A stretch of 64,000 bases of DNA. Origin: Cellvibrio sp. KY-YJ-3. GTDB lineage: Bacteria; Pseudomonadota; Gammaproteobacteria; Pseudomonadales; Cellvibrionaceae. Positions 30,445 to 39,866 of the stretch are shown here, piece by piece. Positions within the stretch are counted from its first letter, which is position 1. Every line of letters starts with the position of its first letter. The position numbers and the translations under genes are program-made. The notes beneath the pieces are model-generated. The model was not told the DNA's origin. It made no database searches and worked only from the letters and a program-made list of their open reading frames with translations. The stretch is taken from NCBI RefSeq assembly GCF_008806955.1, contig NZ_CP031727.1, positions 1,874,001-1,938,000 on the forward strand, read 5' to 3'.

Positions 30445-32355
30445 TTAGGCTTCGGGTTTAACATCCAGCTCCGCTAATACCTTCGCTTTGCTTTTTTTCC
30501 AGGAGGGTAGAGCATTTTTATTTATATATTCCATATAGGTTTTTTGCAGATCCGGCTGGGTAAATTGTTTGTGCAGTTGCGCCAGTAATACTGCTGCTTC
30601 CAGTGCGGCGGAGTATTCGCCGCTGATATTGGCTTGTTTAAAGGCAGCTTCGGCTTGGGTTTGGGCCAGAGCAAAGTTGTTTTGGTTAAAGTGAATTAAG
30701 GCTTGATAAAAAAGTTCGGCGCCGGAAAAGTGAGTTTCTTTGGCAAATACTGCAAAGGCGTCCTGCCAGCGCTGTTGCTCGATATAGAGGTCGACTAAAT
30801 GCTCCTGCGCACGCTCTTTTACCCAGGCTTCTTGCTCGGGGCTGAAGCGGTTGAGTGCCTGCCAGAAAAAATATTCTTTTTGGCTTTGGTCACTCGTGAA
30901 CATGCCTGCAATATCTTCCAGCAGTGCGTAGCTTTCACTGGGGAATTGGTGTTGATCCAAAATAGCGTGCGCGCGTGCAAGATACTCATCGCGTTTGTCG
31001 GCGCGGTCTAATTTATAACTAAAAATGGATAGCAGTCGCAGTACCTGTGCTTGCTGTTCCGGTGCTTGTGCGGCCTCGGCCAAGGCCAGGGCCGTCAGTA
31101 AATTTTTCTCCATCAAATCAAAATTTTTCAGCCGGTGATAAATATAGGTGTAGAACTCCAGTATCTGGCTCTCCAAAATCGGGTCGTTAAATTCTGTCGC
31201 CAGAGCGTGGGATTTATCCAGCAGGGCGATGTAGCGGGGCGCATCGATCAGATCCAAATTCGCCAGAGCTTGGGCGCGTATAGCGAGTGCTTGATAGGGC
31301 AGGTTCTGGGTAGTCAGTGCTTGCTGTTCCAGTTCCTGGGCGTGCAGGCGGGCTTGATCAACATCGCCTAAATAGAGTGAGTTGTTCATCAGCTGGTAGA
31401 GCATGGTCAGGTTGCCGGGGTTTTCGCTGTAGAGTAATTGCAGTTGGGCGTTGATCAACCGTAAATCGCGGCTCTCCCAGAGCACTTTCATAGGTGCAAT
31501 TTTGTGCAACAGGCTGTGCAACTCAGTCGCTAAAGCAGTGGCATTGCTCGCCATTAAATAACCCCTCCACTGGTTTTGTTGACCCTGTATCACCAGCGAC
31601 AGAATTAACTTGTCGCCTAGCTGTCGAGTGCGCCCACTCACTAATAGATTAGCGGCGATGGTTTGCTGGTAGAGGTGTAAATAATGTGCAGGTTCAGCGG
31701 CAATTTGTGCGGGTGAATAATGCGCAGGGGGTAAATGCGCCACCAGCGCCGCTTGACTATTAATTTGTTCAAACACGGCGTCGTGCATTTGCTGGGCAAG
31801 GTTGGGTGCGCCGGTGTGCTGAGTGTCGAGCACAAAGGGCTGCACAATGATCGGGATGGGAACCGAGTCGTCTCCCGCCGAGAGATTTAGTAGCAGAGTA
31901 AAGAGTAAACCCGGCAGTAGCAGTGCGGCGCACAACCAGAGCCACGATTGGTGGCGAGGATGTTTACTGCTGGTTGTCGTCGTTGGTTCCGCTGTTGTTA
32001 GGGGCGATGCTGGATTAGATGTTGGACTTGTAGCTGAGGGCGCCTGCTGCACATCGATTTGCCATTGATAACCTTTTTTGGGAAAGGTTTTGATCGTCTC
32101 ATCACCAAAGATGCTGCGCAGGTTGCTAATCGCCTGAAACACGGCTTGTTCAGAGACGACTTTGCCCGCCCACACACTTTCAAGAATCGCATCTTTGCTA
32201 AATACCTGCTGCGGACTGGCCAAAAAAAACGCGAGCAGTTTTGCTTCGTTATTGCGAATGGCCAGTGCTTGGCCATCTTTTAGTAGCAATAAGCTCTGGT
32301 CATTAAATTGAAACTGATTGAATTGGGCGTTAGTAAAGTAATAGTCCACGGGCAA
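30445..32355 (-). CDS. CadC/ToxR-like membrane regulator with TPR-rich periplasmic part
   Basis: A 636-residue one-component regulator: an N-terminal OmpR/PhoB-type winged helix (about 15-105, FSKDAILESVWAGKVVSEQA, ending KTFPKKGYQW), a Ser/Thr/Pro linker, a transmembrane helix (about 138-160) and a long periplasmic region of helical TPR-like repeats (about 270-620). Such proteins bind DNA from the membrane. The start is TTG at 32355 or GTG at 32349; no ATG fits. It is divergent from the SUMF1-type gene, which may be a target. Confidence 0.87.
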   Translation of the reverse strand: MPVDYYFTNAQFNQFQFNDQSLLLLKDGQALAIRNNEAKLLAFFLASPQQVFSKDAILESVWAGKVVSEQAVFQAISNLRSIFGDETIKTFPKKGYQWQIDVQQAPSATSPTSNPASPLTTAEPTTTTSSKHPRHQSWLWLCAALLLPGLLFTLLLNLSAGDDSVPIPIIVQPFVLDTQHTGAPNLAQQMHDAVFEQINSQAALVAHLPPAHYSPAQIAAEPAHYLHLYQQTIAANLLVSGRTRQLGDKLILSLVIQGQQNQWRGYLMASNATALATELHSLLHKIAPMKVLWESRDLRLINAQLQLLYSENPGNLTMLYQLMNNSLYLGDVDQARLHAQELEQQALTTQNLPYQALAIRAQALANLDLIDAPRYIALLDKSHALATEFNDPILESQILEFYTYIYHRLKNFDLMEKNLLTALALAEAAQAPEQQAQVLRLLSIFSYKLDRADKRDEYLARAHAILDQHQFPSESYALLEDIAGMFTSDQSQKEYFFWQALNRFSPEQEAWVKERAQEHLVDLYIEQQRWQDAFAVFAKETHFSGAELFYQALIHFNQNNFALAQTQAEAAFKQANISGEYSAALEAAVLLAQLHKQFTQPDLQKTYMEYINKNALPSWKKSKAKVLAELDVKPEA

Positions 32356-32609
32356 TACAACATCTTATTAGTAGGAGTTAGTGCGCGGGAGTTTACACCG
32401 GTTTTTGCGCTGGGCGCGGTAGGCGCTGGTGTTAGGCGCAGCTAAAAAATCTATAGTTTTTCTATAAAAGGACAAAATCAGGAAATTAATAGGATTTTGC
32501 GCGAGTGCCTTGCTCAAATCGCCAGCAGTGCCGCTGTGTCGGCATGGTCACGCGCTTGCTTGAAGGCTTTGCGCTTTCGCAATTAATTTCCCGGTTAAGG
32601 ATTCGATTT

Positions 32610-33641
32610 ATGTCACTTGTAGGATTTTGTCTTAAACGTCTGCCCGTTTTACTTATCGCCAGCCAGAGCCATTTATTGTGGGCGGCCGATGGTTTGATTG
32701 AGCCTATTATGGTGGATATCCCCGCCGGGCAACTCACCCTGCACCCCAAGACTACCACCCAAAAAGATGGCGCGGTGGTGAGTACCGGCACACAAATAGC
32801 AACCTTGCCCATCAAACCCTTTCGCATGGGTAAGTACGAAGTCACGGTGAAAGAGTTTGGCCAGTTTATTGCCGCTACTAATTACCCCGCGCCCACCAGC
32901 TGCCAGCAAATGGACAGCCAAAAGTGGTTTGCCAAACGCCCTGGCAGCTGGGCCAAAAACAAACATTCAGCGAGTGAGTTTGAACCTGTTACTTGTATCG
33001 GTTGGGATGCCGCCCAGGCTTATGTGGAATGGTTGAGCAAAGAGACTGGTAGAAGTTATCGCTTGCCGAGTGAAGTGGAATGGGAATATGCGGCGCGTGC
33101 CGGTACAACCAGCACTTACTTCTGGGGTGAAGAGGCAACACAAGCCTGTGCGTTTGCCAATACCGCTGATCAAGCGGCCGAGGCAGCGATCAAGCGCGAT
33201 TACGATGGCTTGGAATCCAAAGACCATGTGGGGGTCTTGGCCTGCGATGATAAAAGCGGTTATGCCAGTGTGGTGGGTATTTACCAGCCCAATGCCTTTG
33301 GCCTGCATGACATGATTGGCAATATCAACGAATTTACCCGCGATTGCGCCAACGAAACGTACCCCGGTGATGCGAAGGATGCCTCAGCACGTATGACGGG
33401 CGATTGCACCAAGCGCATGATTCGCGGTGGCTCCTGGCATTGGGCGCCCTTTGCAATGACCCAGCGTTCGCCCTGGAGTATCGATTTTATCGGCGCGCTG
33501 GAGGGGTTTCGTATCGCCGAAGATATGCCGAATAAAGATAGCTGCGCAAAGCCCAGCCCCGAACAGCGCAAACGTAACAAACAGTTCAAGCGCGAGCTGC
33601 GCAAGGCTCAAAAAGCCCTGCGCCAAGCAGCTCGGAGTTAA
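32610..33641 (+). CDS. Exported formylglycine-generating-enzyme-like (SUMF1) protein
   Basis: A 343-residue secreted protein. ATG 32610 follows AAGGA and starts a signal peptide that ends near LWAADG; the upstream frame to 32505 is not needed. The SUMF1/FGE-sulfatase fold is plain: MVDIPAGQLTL, FRMGKYEVTVKEFGQFI, PVTCIGWDAAQAYVEWL, YRLPSEVEWEYAARAGT, FGLHDMIGNINEFTRDC and RMIRGGSWHWAPF. No sulfatase gene is nearby, and many bacterial members are not true formylglycine enzymes, so a binding or effector role is as likely. The C-terminal tail is very basic (KRNKQFKRELRKAQKALRQA). Confidence 0.88.
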   Translation: MSLVGFCLKRLPVLLIASQSHLLWAADGLIEPIMVDIPAGQLTLHPKTTTQKDGAVVSTGTQIATLPIKPFRMGKYEVTVKEFGQFIAATNYPAPTSCQQMDSQKWFAKRPGSWAKNKHSASEFEPVTCIGWDAAQAYVEWLSKETGRSYRLPSEVEWEYAARAGTTSTYFWGEEATQACAFANTADQAAEAAIKRDYDGLESKDHVGVLACDDKSGYASVVGIYQPNAFGLHDMIGNINEFTRDCANETYPGDAKDASARMTGDCTKRMIRGGSWHWAPFAMTQRSPWSIDFIGALEGFRIAEDMPNKDSCAKPSPEQRKRNKQFKRELRKAQKALRQAARS

Positions 33642-34015
33642 ACAACTACCGCTAGTGCCAAAAGTGCCAGCGCAATTACCGCTGGCACAGTTTGGATAAA
33701 AATAATTTTGCGCGCTGCCGTCAGTGCGCCGTAAATACCGGCGATGGCAATACAGAGTAAAAAGAAAATTTTAAGGTGTAGCCCAGCATCGCCCAGCCAC
33801 AACCCCCAAGCTAATCCCGCCGCTAAAAAGCCGTTGTATAAACCCTGGTTCGCTGCCAGCACTCGGGTGGCTGCTGCTTTTTCGGGGCTGTTGCGAAAGG
33901 CGCGCAGGCCGGCGGGTTTTTCCCACAGAAACATTTCCAGCACCAGAATATAAATATGCAGCAGGGCGATGGCGGCGATCAGAATGTTGGCGCTGAGGGC
34001 GAGCAATGAGGTCAT
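33638..34015 (-). CDS. DUF1304 small membrane protein
   Basis: A 125-residue protein with four hydrophobic helices and the hallmarks of DUF1304: LLHIYILVLEMFLWEKP at the start, RVLAANQGLYNGFLAAGLAWGL in the middle and AGIYGALTAARKIIFIQT near the end. Function unknown. It overlaps the end of the SUMF1-type gene by 4 bp tail to tail. A 236-bp gap follows upstream in which I see nothing beyond promoter-like AT-rich sequence. Confidence 0.88.
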   Translation of the reverse strand: MTSLLALSANILIAAIALLHIYILVLEMFLWEKPAGLRAFRNSPEKAAATRVLAANQGLYNGFLAAGLAWGLWLGDAGLHLKIFFLLCIAIAGIYGALTAARKIIFIQTVPAVIALALLALAVVV

Positions 34016-34251
34016 GGAAACGCTCCGGAACTGTGGGATTCGGGTGTGGTGGTGACTATAACCCTAGCCGATTGCTGATGAAATGCGGTGAATAAATCTG
34101 ACTAATCTGGCCGCTTCGTTTTGGGGCTGAGATTGCATTCGTATTCATGGAAACCTCGATGGCTTCACATTTTTTGGCGTGATAGTTTGCGGGTTGTTTT
34201 TTAAACAAACCAATAACCATAAATTACGGCAAGAGGCTAACGAACAGTTAT

Positions 34252-35205
34252 ATGCGTAACACATCCCTTTATTCAGCTTTTATCGCGGCAAGCTTGTCGC
34301 TGATCAGCGTGGCGACTCAGGCTTATAGTATTAGCGGCCTGCAGGATGCCAGTACCAACGGCAGTGGTTGGTCGGGGGCGACGGCGGATTATCAGATCAT
34401 CGCCACTCCCGGTGCGACTCCCGGTACCAATGAATGGTTTTCCCGCTACACCCTCGGCAATGGCGACAGTCGCTTTAATATCGATGAAAGCATTCTCGGG
34501 CAATTCAAAAACGCGCCCTTGCAAGACAATGTCGGTGCCGGTTTGGCGGCGGCGTCTGAATCGGTGCGGGTGACGTTTTTAGGTACTGGTGCGGCGCGCA
34601 ACTCGGTATTGTTTCTGGCGCAACAGGGCAGTGATCTGTTAGATCGCACGGCGTTTTGGGACCCTATCTACGCCACTGGTGGCACCAATAACCTGGGGAC
34701 TTTTAACCCGGTGAATACCAGCAATCAACTGTTTGAAACCCGTGGCGGCTGTGAATATGCCGAAGCGAAAGCGGGTAATAGCTGTGTGCCCGATAACCTT
34801 GGGCAATCGCGGGTGATCTCCGGTTTGGCGGTGGGTGACAGTTTGATTTTTGGCCTGCAGGCGCTGGTACTGCATTACAACGCGGACAATATTCACTACC
34901 CCAACACCAACTATTTTTTCAGCGGCGCTGCAGCCAATAATCAGGACAGCAAGGGCTGGAATGACGGGCAAGTGCACACCAAGGTGCTGAACCTGGGCAG
35001 CAATCGTTTTCTGGTAGGTTTTGAGGATATCTGGGGCGGTGGCGACCGTGACTTCAACGATAACGTCTTTTTATTTGAAGGCGTGAGTGTGGATATCCCC
35101 CTCCCGCCCGTTGTGGTGAGTGAGCCGGTCAGCCTGTCACTGTTTGGCTTATTGTTGGGCGGGTTGTGGTGGCGCCGTCGTACAGTGCACCGCTTGCCGG
35201 TATAA
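34252..35205 (+). CDS. Secreted DUF4114-like protein with PEP-CTERM-type sorting tail
   Basis: A 317-residue exported protein with a signal peptide (cleavage near TQAYS) and a beta-rich body that holds a DUF4114-like block, FLVGFEDIWGGGDRDFNDNVF, whose Asp/Asn loop probably binds calcium. The C-terminus, SEPVSLSLFGLLLGGLWWRRR, has the order of a PEP-CTERM signal: short motif, hydrophobic helix, basic cluster; here the motif is S-E-P instead of P-E-P. Such proteins are processed by an exosortase and end up on the surface or in exopolysaccharide. No exosortase is in this window. A terminator follows. Confidence 0.82.
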   Translation: MRNTSLYSAFIAASLSLISVATQAYSISGLQDASTNGSGWSGATADYQIIATPGATPGTNEWFSRYTLGNGDSRFNIDESILGQFKNAPLQDNVGAGLAAASESVRVTFLGTGAARNSVLFLAQQGSDLLDRTAFWDPIYATGGTNNLGTFNPVNTSNQLFETRGGCEYAEAKAGNSCVPDNLGQSRVISGLAVGDSLIFGLQALVLHYNADNIHYPNTNYFFSGAAANNQDSKGWNDGQVHTKVLNLGSNRFLVGFEDIWGGGDRDFNDNVFLFEGVSVDIPLPPVVVSEPVSLSLFGLLLGGLWWRRRTVHRLPV

Positions 35206-35236
35206 AAGCGCGAAACATCGCAATAAGGTCTACACT

Positions 35237-35263
35237 AAAACCAGCATAAAAGCTGGTTTTTTT
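35237..35263 (+). terminator. Rho-independent terminator
   Basis: AAAACCAGC pairs with GCTGGTTTT over a six-base loop and is followed by TTT, 32 bp after the PEP-CTERM-like gene. Confidence 0.8.
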
Positions 35264-35353
35264 ACGCCATCTTTTAGTGTTTAAAAGTTAAAATATAAAT
35301 ATGATAAATTAAGTTTTCAGGTTCAAACCACTCAACCCGGCAATGGTTTTTTT

Positions 35354-36280
35354 ATGACTAGATTTTTTGTTCGCCAGCTGATCGCTGCCCCCTTGTTTCT
35401 TGCTGCGTTTATGGCCGCCCCCCTCAGCGCCCAATCCAATGTTATTCGCGTAAATGGCGCGGCCGACGGCAATGCCAGTTATGTCATGGAAATACTGAAT
35501 TTAGCGCTGAGCAAAACGGACACCCGCTATGAACTGAAGGTGGATAACACCCCGGTAACCCAGGCACGCAATATGGATGATGTGGCCTCCGGCCGGATGG
35601 ATTTACTCTGGGCTGCAACCAATATCGAGATGGAGGAAATGTTGCTGCCGATACGTATCCCGCTGTACCGCGGCTTGCTCGGGCACCGCATTTTTATTAT
35701 CAAACCCGAGTCACAGGCCCGTTTTGATCAGGTGAAAACCTTTGATGACCTGAAAAAGTTTACTTTTGGGCAGGGCACTACTTGGGCGGATTCGGGCATT
35801 TTGGAGAGCAATGGCCTCAAGGTCATTCGCACCAACAAGTACCCCAGTTTGTTTTATATGCTGGATGGCGACCGGTTTGATGCCTTCCCACGTGGTGTGC
35901 AAGAGCCTTGGGCCGAGCTGGAGACCAATAAAAACCTGCCGCTGACGGTAGAGAAGCGCATCATGCTGGTCTACCGCATGCCGCTGTATTTTTTTACCAA
36001 ACACGGCAATACCAAGCTGGCAGCAGATTTGGAACTGGGTTTGAATCGTGCGATTGCCGATGGCAGTTTTAACGAAGTGTTTTTCCGTCATCCGATTGTG
36101 CGCTCGGCGATCGAGCAGGCAAATTTGCACGACCGCATCGCTTTTATGATCGACAACCCGACCTTGCCCAAAGAGACACCCCTGGATCGGGCCGAGTTGT
36201 GGTTTGATATCAATACCTTAAAAAAACCAGCGCCCACGCCTGCGGATGAGGTGGTTGCTGAGCCTGACCTGACAGAATAA
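35354..36280 (+). CDS. Periplasmic substrate-binding protein (type 2 fold)
   Basis: A 308-residue exported protein with a signal peptide ending near LSAQS. The two-lobed type 2 binding fold is suggested by RMDLLWAATNIEMEE, GHRIFIIKPESQARFDQVKT, FTFGQGTTWADSGILESNG and DGDRFDAFPRGVQEPWAEL, which fit the SBP_bac_3-like group of stand-alone sensors. No ABC permease or ATPase is adjacent, so it may present a ligand to a receptor rather than to a transporter. Unusually acidic C-terminal tail. The 321-bp gap to fucP holds a candidate promoter. Confidence 0.78.
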   Translation: MTRFFVRQLIAAPLFLAAFMAAPLSAQSNVIRVNGAADGNASYVMEILNLALSKTDTRYELKVDNTPVTQARNMDDVASGRMDLLWAATNIEMEEMLLPIRIPLYRGLLGHRIFIIKPESQARFDQVKTFDDLKKFTFGQGTTWADSGILESNGLKVIRTNKYPSLFYMLDGDRFDAFPRGVQEPWAELETNKNLPLTVEKRIMLVYRMPLYFFTKHGNTKLAADLELGLNRAIADGSFNEVFFRHPIVRSAIEQANLHDRIAFMIDNPTLPKETPLDRAELWFDINTLKKPAPTPADEVVAEPDLTE

Positions 36281-36424
36281 TTCCGCTCGTTAACTGGCCT
36301 GATTCACGGTGTGGAGTTGGGCCAGCTTTCCTTTCTGTTTGCCGCTAATTTTCCTTTCCCCACGGTTCCGGTTGTATTGATTTTGCTGCAGGCATATCAT
36401 CGCGTAAAAAGCGTTATGGTTTAT

Positions 36425-36452
36425 TTGACTCTATGCTAGTATGTTTTAAATA
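36425..36452 (+). promoter_or_regulatory. Candidate sigma70 promoter for fucP
   Basis: TTGACT, 16 bases, TAAATA, about 150 bp before the fucP start. Fits the consensus by eye; no experimental support and the leader would be long. Confidence 0.35.
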
Positions 36453-36601
36453 TGAACTGTGTTTTGCTCGTAAACAGGCTTGTCCGGTTTGCAGCAAACA
36501 AATGCCATAGTCACAGTGATAGTCATAACGCGGCTCGGCGAGCCATCTCCATCCTAATAATGAATAAGTGGTTGCACTCAAGTGCCGCCAGTGGAGCAAA
36601 G

Positions 36602-37897
36602 ATGAATACAACGCCCAAAGCGGCCCAGGTGCTGCTGCCTTTGGTATTAATTATCAGCCTCTTTTTTTTATGGGGCATGGCGAACAACCTTAACGACATA
36701 CTCATCACCCATTTCAAAAAGCTGTTTACCCTCTCGGACTTTAAGGCCGGTTTAGTGCAATCCGCGTTTTATACCGGCTATTTTGTGTTTTCCATTCCCG
36801 CCGCGTTGTGGATGAAGCGCTTCGGCTACAAAGCCGCTGTCGTTTTTGGCTTGCTGCTGTACGGCATGGGCGCGTTTATGTTTTACCCGGCGGCAGAACT
36901 GCGCGAATACAGCCTGTTTTTGCTGGCGCTGTTTGTGATTGCCAGCGGCCTCGCGTTTTTGGAGACCTCCGCCAACCCCTTAATTGTGGCGATGGGCGAC
37001 CCGGCAACGGCGGAGCGGCGCTTGAATTTTGCCCAGTCATTTAACCCCTTTGGTTGTATTGCGGGGATTTATATTGGCCGCGAGTTTATTTTTTCCGGCC
37101 ATGAACCCACTGCCGATGAGCTGGCCGCCATGAGCGCGTTGCAACTGGAGCAGTTTTACAGCAGCGAAGCCCAGGCAGTGCAGGGACCTTATCTGGTATT
37201 GGGAGTGGTGGTCGTGGTGTGGGCGCTATTAGTGCTGTGGGTTAAGTTCCCGCGCATCGCCACCCAGCGGACCCAGGATGACATTGGTGGCTGGGCGGAC
37301 TACAAAACCCTGTTGCGCAATGGCCAGTTTATGTTTGGCGTGACCGCCCAGTTTTTTTACGTGGGAGCGCAGGTGTGCATCTGGAGTTTTTTGATTCGCT
37401 ACGGGCAGGAGGCCGTGCCCGGCACCGGTGAGAAAACCCTCGCGAATTACCTCATGGCATCGCTGGTGTTGTTTATGATTGGCCGGTTTGTGGCAACGGC
37501 GTTGATGTCGCGCTGCCGCGCCGCCTGGTTAATGTGGCTGTACGCCCTCACCAATGTGTTGCTCTGTGCCTACGCCATTTTGGCCCCCGGCTACAGCGGC
37601 TTGCTCGCACTGGTGGCGACCAGCTTTTTTATGTCGCTTATGTTTCCCACTATTTTTGCGTTGAGCGTTAAAAATCTGGGAGGATTGGCAAAAGCAGGTT
37701 CATCGCTGGTAGTGATGGCCATTATTGGCGGCGCGGTACTGACCGCCGTGATGGGGTTGATCTCAGACCTCAGCTCCATTCATCTGGCGGTGATAATCCC
37801 GCTGCTTTGTTTTGTGGTGATCGCCGCTTTTGCGCGCCAGCGCGACCGGCTGGAAGTGGCCGATCAACCCCTGGCAAAACCGGAGCTGGGCCAGTGA
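36602..37897 (+). CDS. fucP: L-fucose:H+ symporter (FucP family)
   Basis: A 431-residue 12-helix MFS importer for L-fucose. The ATG at 36602 is preceded by GGAG; the frame extending back to 36452 has no family match. FucP-like features: the first helix PLVLIISLFFLWGMANNLND, GLVQSAFYTGYFVFSIPAA, FLETSANPLIVAMG, RLNFAQSFNPFG, and MSLMFPTIFALSVKNLG in the second half. FucP relatives also carry galactose or glucose, but every neighbour acts on fucose. Its stop overlaps the start of the lactonase gene (GTGA). Confidence 0.92.
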   Translation: MNTTPKAAQVLLPLVLIISLFFLWGMANNLNDILITHFKKLFTLSDFKAGLVQSAFYTGYFVFSIPAALWMKRFGYKAAVVFGLLLYGMGAFMFYPAAELREYSLFLLALFVIASGLAFLETSANPLIVAMGDPATAERRLNFAQSFNPFGCIAGIYIGREFIFSGHEPTADELAAMSALQLEQFYSSEAQAVQGPYLVLGVVVVVWALLVLWVKFPRIATQRTQDDIGGWADYKTLLRNGQFMFGVTAQFFYVGAQVCIWSFLIRYGQEAVPGTGEKTLANYLMASLVLFMIGRFVATALMSRCRAAWLMWLYALTNVLLCAYAILAPGYSGLLALVATSFFMSLMFPTIFALSVKNLGGLAKAGSSLVVMAIIGGAVLTAVMGLISDLSSIHLAVIIPLLCFVVIAAFARQRDRLEVADQPLAKPELGQ

Positions 37898-38757
37898 TTG
37901 ATGCCCATCATCACTTGTGGCAATTGGGCGCCCATGGCTGTGTTTGGCCAACGCCGGATTTGCCCTCGATTTATCGCGACCACCACCTGCCCGAGTTCGA
38001 GGGTATTGCCCGCACGGCAGGGGTGACGGGGTCGGTGCTGGTGCAGTCCCAAACCTGTGATGCGGATACCGATTACCTGCTGCAACTGGCAACCGGGTCT
38101 GGCTTTATCAAGGCCGTTGTGGGCTGGGTGGATTTAGCCTCGCCCACGGCACCGGCCCGCATTGCGCAATTAATGCAGCCATCGGCGACGGGACAGGCTT
38201 CCAAATTGCGTAGCCTGCGGCCTATGTTGCAAGCGCTCGCCGAGGACAACTGGATTCTGCGCCCGGAATTGGAACCAGCGCTGGCGGCCATGAAGCAGCA
38301 CCAACTGGCCCTGGATGCGCTGGTCTATACGCGCCACTTGCCCTTTGTGTACGAGTTTGCGCGGCGCCATCCGGAACTGCCGCTGGTGATAGACCACGCA
38401 GCCAAACCGCCTGTTGCGGCCAGTAATCAGCTGGCACCTGATTGGTGTGACGCCATGGCGAAGCTGGCGGCGTTACCAAATGTGTATTGCAAAGTTTCTG
38501 GCTTGCCCACCGAGGCGGGGGCTAGCCAGGAGCCTGCACTGCTTGCCCGCTACATCACCTGGCTGTATGCGCAGTTTGGAGCGCAGCGGTTGATGTGGGG
38601 CAGCGATTGGCCGGTACTGGGTGTGGCGGCCAATCCCCAATGGGCCAGCTATAGCGGCTGGTTGGCGTTGGTGCGCAGAGCTTTATCCGGTTGCGCACCG
38701 GAAGAGTTGGAAAGCATTTTTAGCAGTACCAGCTCGCGTTTTTATCGCCTCAACTAA
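37894..38757 (+). CDS. L-fuconolactone hydrolase (amidohydrolase family)
   Basis: A 287-residue metal-dependent hydrolase predicted to open L-fucono-lactone to L-fuconate. The start is GTG at 37894, overlapping the fucP stop by four bases, giving the N-terminus MIDAHHHLWQ with the HxH metal motif; an out-of-family extension to 37807 lies inside fucP. Other markers: KAVVGWVDLA, LPLVIDHAAKPP, VYCKVSGLPTEA and LMWGSDWPVLG with the final metal Asp. This is the COG3618 type found in fucose and rhamnose pathways. Confidence 0.9.
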   Translation: MIDAHHHLWQLGAHGCVWPTPDLPSIYRDHHLPEFEGIARTAGVTGSVLVQSQTCDADTDYLLQLATGSGFIKAVVGWVDLASPTAPARIAQLMQPSATGQASKLRSLRPMLQALAEDNWILRPELEPALAAMKQHQLALDALVYTRHLPFVYEFARRHPELPLVIDHAAKPPVAASNQLAPDWCDAMAKLAALPNVYCKVSGLPTEAGASQEPALLARYITWLYAQFGAQRLMWGSDWPVLGVAANPQWASYSGWLALVRRALSGCAPEELESIFSSTSSRFYRLN

Positions 38758-38760
38758 AAA

Positions 38761-38787
38761 CATAAATCACAAAAAACCATAAATCAC
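38761..38787. promoter_or_regulatory. Direct repeats before the IclR gene
   Basis: CATAAATCAC occurs at 38761-38770 and again at 38778-38787, 17 bp apart, 25 bp ahead of the IclR start. The arrangement on one face of the helix suggests a binding site, possibly for the regulator itself. Confidence 0.4.
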
Positions 38788-38812
38788 TAAAACTAAAAAT
38801 GGGTAAATCGCT

Positions 38813-39619
38813 ATGACAACAACAATGAGCAACGCGGCAGACCAACTGGAGCACGAATTGGCAGAGGATGCCGAGCGTAAATATCGCGCACCAGCGCTGG
38901 AAAAGGGGCTGGATATTCTGGAGCTACTGGCGCGCAGCCCGTCCCCACTCACCACTTCACAGATGGCAACCCACTTGGGCCGCTCGGTGAGCGAGCTGTT
39001 TCGCATGGTGTTGGCGCTGGAGTATCGCGGCTATATCGCGCAAATGACGGATGGGCGCGATGGCTACATGCTCACCAACAAACTATTCACCTTGGGTATT
39101 TCCCAAGGCACGGCAAAAACCCTGCTGGAAGTAGCCTTGCCCGCGATGAAAGAACTCTGCCGCGAGCTGGGGCAGTCCTGTCATTTGGTGGTTCCCTCGG
39201 GCGACCAGATTGTGGTTATCGCCCGTCAGGAAAGCCCCATGGATCTGGGTTTTTCGGTGCGTGTGGGCTATCGCCGCCGTTTGATCGATACCAATTCCGG
39301 TGCTTTGCTCTACGGTTTTGCCTCCCCCGATGCCCAGGCCAGCTGGTTGCCACAGTTGTCGGCGACGGTGGATCTAGAGCGTATCGAGCGGTTTTTGGCC
39401 AAGGCGCGTCGGGGCGTGTCCCAGGGGTATATCCAACTCAGCAGTGATTTTGTGGATGGCGTGACCGATTTCTGCGTTCCGGTGATTGGTGTGCATGGCG
39501 CGGTAGCGGTATTGATTATTCCGTTTATCAATATTAAAGCCCAAGCGGTCAGTACCGAACGTGTACTGGAGCGCCTCATGCAAGCAGCCGACAAAATCGC
39601 CCAAGCGCTCATGGATTAG
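38813..39619 (+). CDS. IclR-family regulator of the fucose locus
   Basis: A 268-residue regulator with an N-terminal winged helix (about 24-85, LEKGLDILELLARSPSPLTT, ATHLGRSVSELFRMVLALE) and a GAF-like effector domain (about 100-265, SCHLVVPSGDQIVVIARQE, VGYRRRLIDTNSGALLYGF). It lies 55 bp after the lactonase and ahead of the catabolic operon, with a terminator behind it. An IclR protein also sits in the Campylobacter fucose locus, which supports control by a fucose-pathway intermediate. Confidence 0.9.
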   Translation: MTTTMSNAADQLEHELAEDAERKYRAPALEKGLDILELLARSPSPLTTSQMATHLGRSVSELFRMVLALEYRGYIAQMTDGRDGYMLTNKLFTLGISQGTAKTLLEVALPAMKELCRELGQSCHLVVPSGDQIVVIARQESPMDLGFSVRVGYRRRLIDTNSGALLYGFASPDAQASWLPQLSATVDLERIERFLAKARRGVSQGYIQLSSDFVDGVTDFCVPVIGVHGAVAVLIIPFINIKAQAVSTERVLERLMQAADKIAQALMD

Positions 39620-39717
39620 TCGCCACGCCCGTTAATCCGCTTGCCAGTCAGGAGGTTGCGGGCGTTTTTACCTGTGAATTTGGTGGCTTCAGGTTGTTTT
39701 CACTAATGAATTTTGGG

Positions 39718-39745
39718 GAGCGATAGCCGCTATCGCTCTCTTTTT
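39718..39745 (+). terminator. Rho-independent terminator after IclR gene
   Basis: GAGCGATAG and CTATCGCTC pair perfectly around CCG, followed by CTCTTTTT. It ends the fucP-lactonase-IclR unit and separates it from the catabolic operon. Confidence 0.88.
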
Positions 39746-39866
39746 GTTTACTCTTTTTACCAAAAAGTCAGTTTAACCATATGTGATTTTTTTAGCGTAT
39801 CGGATAAGATCTTTTTTATTAGCAGTTTTCATTTCAATTATAAAAATCAGACGGGCACATCTCACC

